From: Halichondria panicea
Taxonomy: Eukaryota; Porifera; Demospongiae; Suberitida; Halichondriidae
Length of the DNA: 64,000 nucleotides
Assembly: GCF_963675165.1 (NCBI RefSeq)
Contig: NC_087389.1
Coordinates: forward strand, 3,532,830-3,596,829
Direction of reading: 5' to 3'
A model generated the notes under the pieces. That model searched no databases and was not told the origin of the DNA. It saw only the letters and a list, made by a program, of their open reading frames with translations. Of this stretch, positions 12,501-22,428 are shown piece after piece. Position numbers and translations under genes: made by a program. Each line of letters starts with the position of its first letter. Positions within the stretch are counted from its first letter, which is position 1.

Positions 12501-15500
12501 CAGTAATATGACGCATACATTGCAAGTTGCATGCCCTCTTCTCTTTCCTTGAGCAAAGCAAAACTGGCGAAGCTTGCATCACTCGTTCTGATTCGTTTTT
12601 TGGCTCATTGGTCATTTAAAGCAAAAGTTCAATTGAATTCCTTTCCTTCACCCCTTTACGCAAGGGTTGATGCTTTGATGAAGACGTACATGCACTTTAG
12701 ATGCCTGACATTATCCTCCCGCAGGTGAGTCTGAGATGGGCCCAATAGTGAAGCAGATCATGGACCGCCCTCGCTGTGCCCAGCTACAAGAGGGAGATGT
12801 CCTCGTAGAGGTAAACGGGGAGAGAGTGGGGGGCTATAATAACTCTGATCTGGTCAAAGTTCTTAAGAGATACCCCGAGAAAAACCAGGCCACCTTCCTT
12901 GTAAACAGGCAGCCTCCTGAGGTAAGTACCATCGTAGTGCATAGCTGATTCCAATTTTGAGACCACTACCTGTACCCATACATGTACTTACAGACCCAGC
13001 CCACCGAACAGGATTTCGAGGCAGACCTTCATGGAGAGGTGTGTGGCACCTACTTCATTGAGTAAGTATCTGTTTTGTTGCTGTTATATTGCATATTGCA
13101 TAGGCGTGTTAAATGAGTACACATCTACATGTACATGGGCTTACTAAAATTACTTTTCCCTACATTACCACTTTCCAGTCACGTGAACCGTAACACTCAG
13201 TATGAGAACCCAGTGGCTGAAGCCAAACGACACTATGCTGGCTCCCAGCTCCCTCAACGTACCAGTACCCATGGGCATAACATGCGGCCACCACCCATAC
13301 AAGAACCCCCTCCCTCCATAAAGTCTGCCGCAGCGCTGGAGAAACAGCGAGAAGCTAAAGCTGCTGCGATGTGGCCTGACGCCAACCTTGCTGACCAGGG
13401 AGACGACTACCCCTACCCATACCCACAGACCCAGCCCACCGAACAGGATTTGGAGGCAGACCTTCATGGAGAGGTGATCTATGTTAGTCTACAGAAAACA
13501 GTTTCTGGGTTCGGATTCACTATTATCGGTGGAGATCGTCCTGGAGAGCTGCTCCAAATTAAAAGTATTGTCCGTGGGAGTGTTGCTGATCGTGATGGTC
13601 GACTATTAGTTGGTGATGTATTAGTACGAATCAACGGAATATCAGTGCTCACATACAACCACAGAAAGGTGGTGGACCTCGTCCAGAGCCTGCCTCTCAA
13701 TTCTGATGTATCCGTCGAAGTGAGGAGGGGCTATCCGCTACAAGAATTCCGTGGAGACGAGCTTCCCTCATACCATGAGTCCAGCCATGGGTACAACGAC
13801 TACCCTCCACCTCAGGACAACTACAACCAGCATAACCAACAGCAACAGCACCAGCAACTTGAGCGAGTGGCAGTGCACATCGTGAAGGGACCACTTGGGT
13901 TCGGATTCGCTCTGGGTAAATATTTGCTGGGTATTATATATAAGTATACAGTACGTACGTACACACATTTTCGAGGCACGAAATGTTCACTGCTTTCCGA
14001 GGGTTAGCAATCCCTACGAAAAGTGTTTCCATAACAGCGGACGTAAGGTGCATTGACATACTGTATAGCGTGTAATGTTTTTAGTGCGGCTAGAATACTG
14101 TAGAGCAATCTGTGTGTATTAATTTTAAATATCCGGACAATACCTTGAAAAGTGGAGATACATTCCAAGCAACGTAGCTTTATATAGCCAGCAAAGAGTG
14201 CTGCAAGTTAGATAGCTTTAGTTTTATAGATAGCTATAGTGCAACTATTCAGTCGCACACTGTTCTATTAAACTTAGCTAGCTCGCATGCAGCTGCATGC
14301 TTGTTCGGACACTTTGTGTGCTCTTTGAAGATCTGTCCCGGACAATTTCCAAAATAATTATTTTTTGCTGTCCGATAAATTAGAACATAATTACATGGTT
14401 GTTACTCAGTAATTCAGCACAATTATCGAGATTACTTTGTGGCTCCCACATTTGTTCGACATTGCCTTCCCATTTCAAGATATTTCTTAACCCAACATTC
14501 CATGCGATCATCTTGGATGGCCTCAATGACATACTGTAACATTGATTATGTTTACTAACTGTGAAAATTTCGTGTTGAAGCTCCCAAGATATGTAGTCCT
14601 ATAGAATAGTACATATAGTCTCCTTCGCATGCAGGCCCTCCTTTTTCTGTTTTTTGTCAAAATAAGAATTAAGAAGAGGGAAATTGGAGAAGGAAATTGG
14701 AGGAACAAACAAAGAAAGAAGGAAGTGGTAAAGAAAAAGGAGAGCCTGCCTTGCTAAGTCGCATGATCTCCTACTGACGTAGACAAATTTTAATGAGCGT
14801 GGGCGAGAGAAAACCTCATAACTGTCCTCCCACACAGTACTTGGAGCGCATTTACTAGGAACATAATCTTGTACTGGAGTGTTTAATTTTATGAACAGTA
14901 GAATCAGCCTTTGTGAGACTTTTAGTCAGTATATAGAGTCAGTATATAGAGGAAGTATGAAAGACTAGAAAGACTAGAGTAGGCTACTGCTGTAATAATA
15001 ATTATATCTACTAGTCAAGTGTGTCTGTTGACCATTTTTCTGAAATGTTGATTTCGCCCCCCCCCCCCCCCCCCTGTCAATTTTTTCTGTATGAAGGCCT
15101 GCCATGGCAATTCCAAGTTAGTATTTTTAATTGCTATACAACGTCGTGAGTTTTAATTTTCAGAAACTAAAACCACAAACACTACCCACATACCAAACTT
15201 CAGGCAATTCCGAGGGGGTCATGTGCGAACTTTTGCTATGGTTACTCGTGCAATAAGGGATTAATAGCACGAGTAACAAGCAATGCATCTAATCACACTC
15301 TTAACCATATACTATTAATTGTACCAATGACACTATGACAATGCATGTAATATCATTTTATGCCCCCAATATTCATTATTTACCCAGAATAAAAACAAAC
15401 AAAAACATCTATACAGGCATTCTGAGGCATCCGTATTACTAAAATATTTTGCTGATGAAAAACCTTTGCAAATGAGCCAAATCAGCAGAAAAATTGACTT

Positions 15501-18500
15501 TTTGCGATCTAACTATTGCGTTGTGGCAAGGATTGTGTGTATTTACTAGTACCGTATATCTTCTAATTTATTGGACAGCAAAAAATTATTATTTTGGAAA
15601 TTGTCCGGGTATAATTGGAACAGACTTTTATAGAGCATGTGAAGTGTCCGGAATAATTAGAACAAGCAAGCAGCTGCGTGCGAGCTAGCTAAGTTTAATA
15701 GAACAGGGTACGACTGAATAGTTGCACTAGCTATCTAAAACTAGCTACTCAAAACTATCGAACTGCAGCACTCTAAGTCTTACTTGCCGTCTATGAATGG
15801 TAACTCAACTTTTCAAGGTATTGTCCGGATATTTAGAACAAATGTAATATTAAAGTACTGGAGTGTCCGTTGTATTAGAACAACGAAAATTGCCCAAAAG
15901 AGTGTCCGGGGTAATTAGAAGTGTCCGATAAATTAGAAGATATACGGTACTAATTATGCCTTGGTGCGTATGCGCAAGCGAGGTATACGGTAGTGTGTTT
16001 GTGTCTGTGTGTGTCTGTATAGGTAGACTGGTACACAGCTGCTCAAGGATCAATGAAGTGCAAGTAAGAGTTTCTATAGGCTTCTAATCATGTTTTCATT
16101 TGTGAATTTGCAAAATAATGCTTTGTTCTCGAGTTATGCCTATAGTTTTGCTTACTTAGAACTGCCATTGCTGCAGCCTTTTCAGAAGAGTGCGTAGAAA
16201 AACTTGTTCACCGAGTGTTGCTACTCTACTTAGTAGTTAGCTCTGCACTAGAATGCTAGCTATATTGGTATAGCTGCAAGAGTGAGAAGAGAGCTGCAAG
16301 GCTGTGCTGATGCAGCCATTAATTTTAGACTTGACATCGATCCTTTTTTTAATAACAATCATGGTCGATCATTACCCACTCTTTGAGTTTCTCAGTGATT
16401 CTGGATTCTGGCCTGTGCATCCAGTAATATTGCAAAATGTTCATCATGATAATTATAATGTGTGTATAAAAGCTATAGCTATACTAGCAGTATAGCTTTA
16501 TGTTATGTATAGCTTTGACACCTCTACCGAGGAGGCCGCAGTGCTTTCATTATTTTAGGTTTGCAATTTTATTGTTGCGAATTGATCAACCTTCGCAAAG
16601 TTTGCATATGTTTGATGCTCGCAAAACATTTAAGGAATTACCAGATAACCCAATAAGTACAACAAGTAACAACAATGTGTACGATTATACCTATAATTAT
16701 GCCTCGGTGCGCATGCGCAAGCGAGATATACGGTAGTGTGTTTGTGTGTCTGTGTGTGTGTGTGTCTGTGTGTAGACTATTTCAGCTGCTCAAGGATCAA
16801 TGAAGTGCAAGTAAGAGTTTCTATAGGCTTCTAGTCATGTTTTCTTGGCATGCTATTTGTGGATTTGCAAAATAAAGCTTCGTTCTCGAGTTATGCCTTA
16901 CTTGGAATGCCATGCAGCCTTTTCAGAAGAGTCCGTAGCAAAACTTGTTCACCGAGTGTTGCTACTCTACTTAGTAGTTAGCTCTGCACTAGAACGCTAG
17001 CTATTGGTAGCTGCAAGAGTGAGAAGAGAGCTGCAAGGCTCTACTGACTTAATGCTTGCAGCCATTAATTTTAGACTTGAACTTTTGGCATCGATCATTT
17101 TTAACAACAATCATGGTCGATCATTACCCACTATTTGAGTTTCGCTGCGATTACAATGCATGCAGCAAAATTAGAAATGTTCATCATGCAATGATAGTAT
17201 AAAAGCTAGCTAGTAGTTTTATGTTGTGTAGCTTTGGTACCTCCACCGAGGCATCAGCACCCGTGGTGCTTTCAGTTGCAGATAGCCAGAGCAAAATAAC
17301 CCTTATATACATTATGGAAAAAGATAGTCACAGAAGTGGTCAGTGAAGGAGTGCTATTTCCTCATTGAAATCATACCAATATCAACCATAAAAATCCACA
17401 CCAAATTAACTATCTTGTTTTTGTGTTTGAGTGAGCGGTTCCACTAGTTCGATCGATCATTATAGGTTGATTTGTAGGTGATTTATTAGTATAATTATAT
17501 CTCGTTACAAGACCCACCCAGCCCATAATTAACTGTTGTATGCATATATATAATAGGAGTCTTCTGTGCATGTGCTTCCAATTTAATAGTCACCTTGTGA
17601 ATTGTGTTGAGCTCTTCTAGAGTACATGCATGATGTATACATGTACACTTTCGATGCCTGACATTTATCCTCCCGCAGGTGAGTCTGAGATGGGCCCAAT
17701 AGTGAAAGAGATTGTGGACCACCCTCGCTGTGCCGAACTACAAGAGGGAGATATCCTCACGGAGGTAAACAGGGAGAGAGTGAGGGGCTACGATCACTCT
17801 GATCTGGTCACAGTCCTCAAGAGATGTCCCAAGGGAAACCAGGCCACCTTCGTTGTATTCAGACAGCCTCCTAAGGTAAGTATATCAGTGCAGTGTATAA
17901 ATGTATCTATATCCCATTGTGCATAATGCACTAACCACAAAGTCATTTCTAAAATTGTCCAAGGTTCATTTTGTAAGATTCTGTGTTCCTACTCCTCTGC
18001 ATGTGGTGCATGGCTTAGATAAGTCCTTAAATTCTGCTTCACCATGCATATAGCACTGAGCATCTATAGATTCTCTGAAGCAGCTCTTTTTTCTGGGGGC
18101 TTGAGCTGTTTAGCCGCAGTGCATGTATAGGCGAGTTTTTTGGGCTTGGTTTTGACCGTATAGGGCAGCATGCATGCGCATTGGTGGGGTGGAGCTGTTT
18201 TTTTGCAGCAGCATAAGTAGGGTGGGGCTGTTTTTAACAGACAGTGTAGTTTGTTTCTTAATCGATAATATATTGGAATGCATGGTGTATAATCATTTGC
18301 TGCCAATATGAACCAGGGTGAACTAATGGGCAATGGTGGGCCATTCACCACGATGGAAGTCTGCCTCCTGAGACAAGTCTCAGGCTTTGGATTCAGGATC
18401 ATAGGAGGGGAGGAGGAGGGATGTCAGGTACAGTATATACTGTACAAGCTGCACATACATAAATTGACTAAACATGTACACCATGCATACGAACAAATTC

Positions 18501-20358
18501 CTTGTAGTTATAGTTTTCTGTCTAGGGCGTAAGTATTATTTATGTCCGATTCTCTAGGCTACTGTGGAAGGTATAGTGGCTGGTGGTGCAGCTGATTTGG
18601 ATGGAAGATTACAAATTGGCGATGAGATCTCACACATAAATGGCAACTCTGTTATCAATGCCTCGCATCGTGAAGTCATTGGCCTGATGGGAGATGCAGC
18701 TGCTCTAGGGGATGTGGTCCTGGGTATTCGTAGGAGGATGCCAATGTCTGAGTCTGTGCCCTATCCAAGCTCTCAGGATTCCCTGAACTGTCAGGTGGAA
18801 GGGATATCTACTGACCTTGCTAGGTAGGCAGCTTCTGTAGTATGTAAAACCAGAGGAGGTTGGACGCGCGTCATCCACCGTCAGGTTTTATCACGTGCGC
18901 TCATAAGAATCTAATTAAAATGGCCGATTATACCATTAGGCACCTCGATGCTCCACTGTTTTGTAGGCTGTACAGAGACACTGCAAGTAGCCATAAGTGG
19001 TCTAGGAGCATTCCCACCGCCCTCTCACCTTCCCCTACACTGCTGAAAATATTCCAAGATGGATCTAGACTAGTATTTAGATTTTTTTGACACTTTCCAA
19101 TTTTTGTTTAACAGGATTATGACTTATATGAGCAGAGGAGGTCAGAGCACCATTAATCTGTTTCTCTTTAGCGTTCTCTAGCTCTTACTTGCATGCACTG
19201 ATAAGCTTTTACATTCTCACCTTTGACCTCAAAGGAATTCTATAAAGGTTTATAATTATCACATGACTGAAGGCGTCATGATGATGCGTGTCCAACCTCC
19301 TCTGATGTAAAACGTGGCATTGGGTGTCACATGTCGTTGATGTACAAATATGGCTGTCTCGCGAGCTGTTTTGGATGTAACTGCAGTGATGATGAGGAGA
19401 TCCATCACATTGACATCCGGCGCAGCGGACGAGGCTTTGGGTTCAGTATTCGTGGTGGAGCAGAGTACAACTCTCCACTGTGTGTGCTGAGGATTGCTGA
19501 TGGAGGAGCAGCACAGGTTGATAGGAGATTGAGAGTAAGTTACTTGTCAACCCTGTTTAAAACTACAAATAATTATACTTATTGCTACTTATGTAGGTAG
19601 GTGATGAACTGCTTGAGATCAACGGCAACAATACAGAGAACATGCTCCACTCTGATACCATCACCATCATCAAGCACGGAGGAGACGTGGTCAAGCTCAT
19701 TATCAGGAGGGTGCCTGATGAGCCATTCATTGGAGGTATGTATTACACACTCTAGAGCAAATGTAAATTATGCTTACATTTTCTGGCCATCTTCGAGTAT
19801 TATTCCAATGCGTACAGAGTATACTTTCATCTGTATTGTTGTTGCTAGCCTATCTCACCATAATTTTCCCACAGGCAAGTCTGATGGTACTGTATTCTCT
19901 CCAACTGCCATGGAAGCCAAGGATCTCTATGCTCAGAATTTCCTGGGGAGGAGGGGTCATGATGCTGAGCAGGGAAAGCATCCAGAAGAAAGAGGTACAA
20001 TTAACGGTACTCCACTGATGGAAAATACCAAGTCACCATTTTTAAGTGACTCTAATTTTAGCGTTTTCAGATTTTTAGGATACTATAATTTTGGCGGATT
20101 TACAGCAAATTCATTAGCACAATATTTGTTAAAAGATGTGGAGTTCTTTTTTACTCCTGCACAAAAGTAAACGTTTTGACTTCCGTTTCCAATCCCTCTC
20201 TATGGTAGACAGAGCTACTACGATTTTAAGTGGAGTTGCGTACTCTCCCTAATTGTGTTATACAACCATGCAAGTACATGTATACATGTAGATTGTAATT
20301 AGAGCCTTTGTAGCTTTTTAGCAAAATGTTTATCTCTGCAGGGAAAGACCAGATATAG
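6517..20358 (+). CDS. MAGI-like multi-PDZ/WW scaffold protein (no guanylate-kinase domain seen)
   Basis: Membrane-associated scaffold that would gather junction and signalling proteins. Exons: 6517-6607, 12725-12921, 12994-13061, 13179-13915, 17679-17875, 18317-18427, 18558-18823, 19387-19534, 19597-19735, 19875-19994, 20342-20358. All phases agree and the total is 2091 nt (696 aa). Domains in order: PDZ (about 12-93, GFGFALG loop), half WW (about 112-131, TYFIDHVNRNTQYENPV), PDZ1-like (217-305, GFGFTIIGG, ending RRGYPL as in MAGI), PDZ2-like (346-430, VDHPRCAELQEGD), PDZ3-like (444-530, GFGFRIIGG) and PDZ5-like (560-648, GFGFSIRGGAEYN). The WW and PDZ order is that of MAGI; the GK domain, the first WW and one PDZ are not visible. 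The first PDZ copies PDZ2. The short last exon gives C-terminus KDQI and is the least certain; AATAAA follows at 20421. Reading through 19995-20170 is unlikely, because that stretch is repeat sequence. Confidence 0.85.
6763..7997. mobile_element. CATAGAT-terminus foldback element, copy 2, with nested TA element
   Basis: Long terminal inverted repeats (CATAGATAAACGAAAGAAAG) lie at both ends, flanked by CCTCGAG (6756-6762) and CCTCGAA (7998-8004). It lies in intron 1 of the MAGI-like gene. Inside is a second inverted-repeat element at 7045-7437. Confidence 0.75.
7045..7437. mobile_element. Nested inverted-repeat element with TA flanks
   Basis: Termini CAGGGTTTTGCAGAATCTTT and complement, with TA on both sides (7043-7044, 7438-7439), as in Tc1/mariner-type insertions. 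Sub-terminal AAGGAACGCTC is also inverted. No transposase is present. Confidence 0.6.
8049..8611. mobile_element. hAT-like non-autonomous element with a nested MITE
   Basis: Ends are CAGTGGCGGATCCAG and its near-complement CTGGATCCGCCCCTG, the terminal form common in hAT elements. I could not find a clean 8-bp target duplication. A CAGGAGC-type MITE sits inside at 8248-8495. Confidence 0.6.
8248..8495. mobile_element. Nested CAGGAGCCC-terminus MITE
   Basis: Termini CAGGAGCCCATAAATAAGAG and complement, with an exact 7-bp direct repeat CTGTCAT at 8241-8247 and 8496-8502. The termini resemble the 600-bp element at 4956-5555 (CAGGAGC, then GAAGGAGC), so they may be one superfamily. Confidence 0.75.
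8695..9620. mobile_element. CATAGAT-terminus foldback element, copy 3
   Basis: Inverted ends CATAGATTGAATAGGGAGAG; flanks ATTTCAT (8688-8694) and ATTCCAT (9621-9627) match at 6 of 7 positions. It encloses the 9006-9419 element. It is the third copy of this family in about 6 kb. Confidence 0.7.
9006..9419. mobile_element. Nested CAGAGGAGG-terminus MITE with perfect 9-bp target duplication
   Basis: Inverted ends CAGAGGAGGTCGGACATCAC and complement. The flanking direct repeat CATCGGTGT (8997-9005 and 9420-9428) is exact. Inside, about 50 bp next to each end are also inverted. Confidence 0.8.
10384..11010. mobile_element. CAGAGGAGG-terminus element carrying a minisatellite
   Basis: Ends CAGAGGAGGGAGGACAC and complement; flanks CGACTGAAT and GGACTGAAT match at 8 of 9 positions. 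The interior (about 10570-10750) has degenerate tandem units around AGAAGCACCCCAGGCACT. Open frames across it are by-products of the repeat. Confidence 0.7.
11634..11880. mobile_element. Pogo/Tigger-like MITE, decayed
   Basis: Left end CGGTAGAACCTTGATTATCT, right end the degenerate complement. The body matches the better preserved element at 57800-58107, including a CGCATGCGCA block and a GGTAACAGC block. TA lies before the left end. Confidence 0.65.
12990..13041 (+). repeat. 52-bp segment duplicated inside the MAGI-like gene
   Basis: 12990-13041 and 13425-13476 are identical except for one base (TTTCGAGG versus TTTGGAGG). The first copy supplies a 3' splice site (ACAG) and the first 15 codons of exon 3. 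The second lies within exon 4, just before the PDZ1-like domain, where the same ACAG is not used. Confidence 0.85.
14100..14400. repeat. Degenerate copy of the GTATATCTTC MITE family
   Basis: It contains ATATCCGGACAATACCTTGA and TGTCCGATAAATTAGAACA, shared with the full copies at 15551-15948 and 62404-62817, but lacks clean ends. It lies in the intron before MAGI exon 5. Confidence 0.5.
15420..15540. repeat. Dispersed repeat fragment shared with 20400-20570
   Basis: The reverse complement shares blocks such as ATTTGGCTCAT and AGTTAGATCGCAAA with 20460-20545. Related sequence occurs at 20035-20170 and, inverted, at 45213-45300. The boundaries are not resolved. Confidence 0.5.
15551..15948. 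mobile_element. GTATATCTTC-terminus MITE, copy 1
   Basis: Terminal inverted repeats ACCGTATATCTTCTAATTTA and complement; about 400 bp; many internal GTCCGG(A) motifs; no coding region. The second copy, in reverse orientation, is at 62404-62817. Confidence 0.75.
15951..16556. repeat. CCTCGGTG-family element, copy 1
   Basis: Begins ATTATGCCTTGGTGCGTATG, followed by a GT-rich run and a conserved body, and ends near ACCGAGG and GTGCTTTCA. It directly adjoins the preceding MITE. Confidence 0.65.
16695..17275. repeat. CCTCGGTG-family element, copy 2
   Basis: Same order of blocks as copy 1: GCCTCGGTGCGCATGCGCAA, (GT)n, CTGCAAGAGTGAGAAGAGAG, CCACCGAGG, GTGCTTTCA. Copy 3 is at 41365-41863. The outer CCTCGGTG/CACCGAGG pair is a short inverted repeat. 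Confidence 0.7.
18851..19304. mobile_element. CAGAGGAGG-terminus MITE with perfect 9-bp target duplication
   Basis: Inverted ends CAGAGGAGGTTGGACGCGCG and near-complement; the exact direct repeat ATGTAAAAC lies at 18842-18850 and 19305-19313. It fills the intron between MAGI exons 7 and 8. The open frame at 18860-19090 is within the element and is not a gene. Confidence 0.8.
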
Positions 20359-20960
20359 AATGTCTGCACAGCTACCGTGTTACTATAATTTTTGACACAT
20401 GCAATTAGCGAGGGTTGATCAATAAAATTCCAAAACCGAAATTAGTACTGGTAAATACACTGCCAGAACGCAATAGTTAGATCGCAAAGTGTCAATTTTC
20501 TGCTGATTTGGCTCATTCGCAAAAGTTTCTCACCAGCAAAATATTCGGTATAGTTATTGAGCCTTTCTTGTGTATGTATTATGTGCTATATGATAGTCCA
20601 AAAACGTCCACATGCAGAAATTATTTTTGTCATTTGAAACATTCCGCTGTTGTAGTGTTGGCGAACCACCTACCCCCGTTAAGCTGTCCCCCAGACAGCC
20701 TAGAGAGTAGAAGGGGGACATCTGATAGGCTTTCCAGAGAGACAGTATACACTAGGGTAAGCGTCCCCCTCAGGACATTCTTATGTAGTTCTAGCATTAG
20801 GTTATTTCCCTCTCTGCTTAGCTGTAAGGTCCGGGTCCCACAATGGTGTAACTTTTCACTTTTGTCAGAAAACTTGTCCAATCCAGTGATACTAATAGCT
20901 CCAAGTATAATTTTATCATTGACTAGGCCGAGTAGTGTAGGCTGCTTATATAATTGCTAG
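20359..20960. other. Spacer with dispersed repeat fragments
   Basis: AATAAA at 20421 could serve as the MAGI polyadenylation signal. 20400-20570 is repeat sequence shared with 15420-15540. 20640-20960 has a different, C-rich character and may be the downstream end of the adjacent retrotransposon. No gene is recognised. Confidence 0.4.
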
Positions 20961-21282
20961 CTATAGTGTTTTACAGAGGTTAACGTCTGCATTGTTACGT
21001 ACCTCATACAAAACTACTAACCTCATAACAGGATCCAGGACATCAAGTGGTCCACTCCCCCCGGAAGTGTGGTTTGGCAGAAGTGCTGAGCTGGAAGCCC
21101 CACCCCCGTCATGAAAGGGTTGGCCATTAGTGAAAGAGACCTTCACCCAGCCCACAAAGAAGCCCCCACAGCGAGCGCCCACCCCAACCCAAACATGACC
21201 TAAGCCCGCCAACCCAACACACACCGACTTAAAATAATATTGCAGAAAAAATTAACACAAAATTATACCTATCTAACGTTAG

Positions 21283-22428
21283 TTAGTCCGAAGCTATTGT
21301 CAACGAATATCCAGCGAGTTGCTCACGAGGTATTTTGACATAACGGAGATACGCTGCGCTCTCCCATCGGCCCAGGGTCTTTATAACACAGTCCTCCACA
21401 CCCTTTGCCGCCACCGTTGTCGCCGCACCGATCCTGAAGCTGTGGCTGCAGTACTTGGCCTGATCGACACCAGCCAAACGTAGGGCTGACCTAACCCTCT
21501 CCACGAAACGGGGGCGAGACAAAACCTTTCCATCACTGAACCTAAACAGCGCCCCTGCTGATGATCCACGAGCACACAAATAGCCCAACAGAGCGGAAAC
21601 CGGACATAAGTCAGCGTTAGTCCTGCCTAAATAAACAAAGACCCCCTTTCTGAACAGGTCCATCTTGGATGATTTGATGTGCACCTGGATCACTGAGGGG
21701 TCAGAAGGGTGGTCGAACGACACGTCCGCGAAACTTAAGTGGACAGCAGGGTCATACTCACTGTCCCCCGGCACCGTCATTTTCCCGCACCGTAGAAAAC
21801 CGAAGAAACAAAGGCAGCATGCTGCCCATATCATCTTAATATCCCCCTGAGCCACGTTAGGCTCTGTAGGAGTGATCGGTAACCAAGGCTTGGACTTCGC
21901 TCCTGTCTCAGCCTGATTCCGCTTGATGCCCTTAAGGACATACTCGAGCCTTGGCCACGACGTCTTGGCGAATGGGTCACCTAGCCCCGACTCTATTTGC
22001 AGGTACCGGATCGCCATACTTTTATTGTACTGTGTCTTATACCCTCTCCCCCCAAGAAGGACACATAGATGGTCATCCCCCTTTCGGACAGCGAGAGGGG
22101 TTGACACGACCATTGAACACGAAATTTGAGGTACCTCTCTTGGCCCGCCTTGTATGTTTTCTGCGTCGACGCTGCTAATCCTTTTTTTAAATAGAACGAA
22201 ACAAGGCCCTCCAAGTTGGGGCCGTCCAGTCGGGCCGAACCAGCACCAAAGCTTGCACCAGTTCCTCCAAGATTGGTGACGGAACACGGGCCGCCAACAG
22301 ACACACCTGGAAAAATAGAGGAAGGTTATCCCGTGACAAACTATCAGCTGCTGTGTTATCCTTTCCAGGAATGTGTTCCGCAAACAGGAAAATGTTATAA
22401 TGGGCCCGGAAAAACGCCAAACACCCAA
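21283..22428 (-). CDS. Tyrosine recombinase of the YR retrotransposon
   Basis: A 381-residue open frame; the recombinase part begins near 22260. It would integrate the circular DNA product. An N-terminal SAM-like region (STQKTYKAGQERYLKF) is followed by the catalytic fold. The C-terminal box CSHSFRIGAATTVAAKG gives the HxxR pair, LGRW supplies the box-II His/Trp position, and YLRYVKIP carries the likely nucleophilic tyrosine. The first catalytic Arg probably lies in FFGFLRCGKMTV. This is the only long intact frame of the element. Its first 40 residues overlap the end of the RNase H frame, as is common in these elements. Confidence 0.85.
   Translation of the reverse strand: MGVWRFSGPIITFSCLRNTFLERITQQLIVCHGITFLYFSRCVCWRPVFRHQSWRNWCKLWCWFGPTGRPQLGGPCFVLFKKRISSVDAENIQGGPREVPQISCSMVVSTPLAVRKGDDHLCVLLGGRGYKTQYNKSMAIRYLQIESGLGDPFAKTSWPRLEYVLKGIKRNQAETGAKSKPWLPITPTEPNVAQGDIKMIWAACCLCFFGFLRCGKMTVPGDSEYDPAVHLSFADVSFDHPSDPSVIQVHIKSSKMDLFRKGVFVYLGRTNADLCPVSALLGYLCARGSSAGALFRFSDGKVLSRPRFVERVRSALRLAGVDQAKYCSHSFRIGAATTVAAKGVEDCVIKTLGRWESAAYLRYVKIPREQLAGYSLTIASD

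Noticed and set aside
19995-20170. Read-through extension of MAGI exon 10 to a stop at 20170
   Set aside because: The extra sequence belongs to a dispersed repeat also found near 45213-45300, and a GT donor at 19995 with a matching last exon at 20342 gives an in-phase ending.
20508-20960. 150-codon plus-strand frame
   Set aside because: The first part is dispersed repeat sequence; the rest has no recognisable domain and may be retrotransposon flank.
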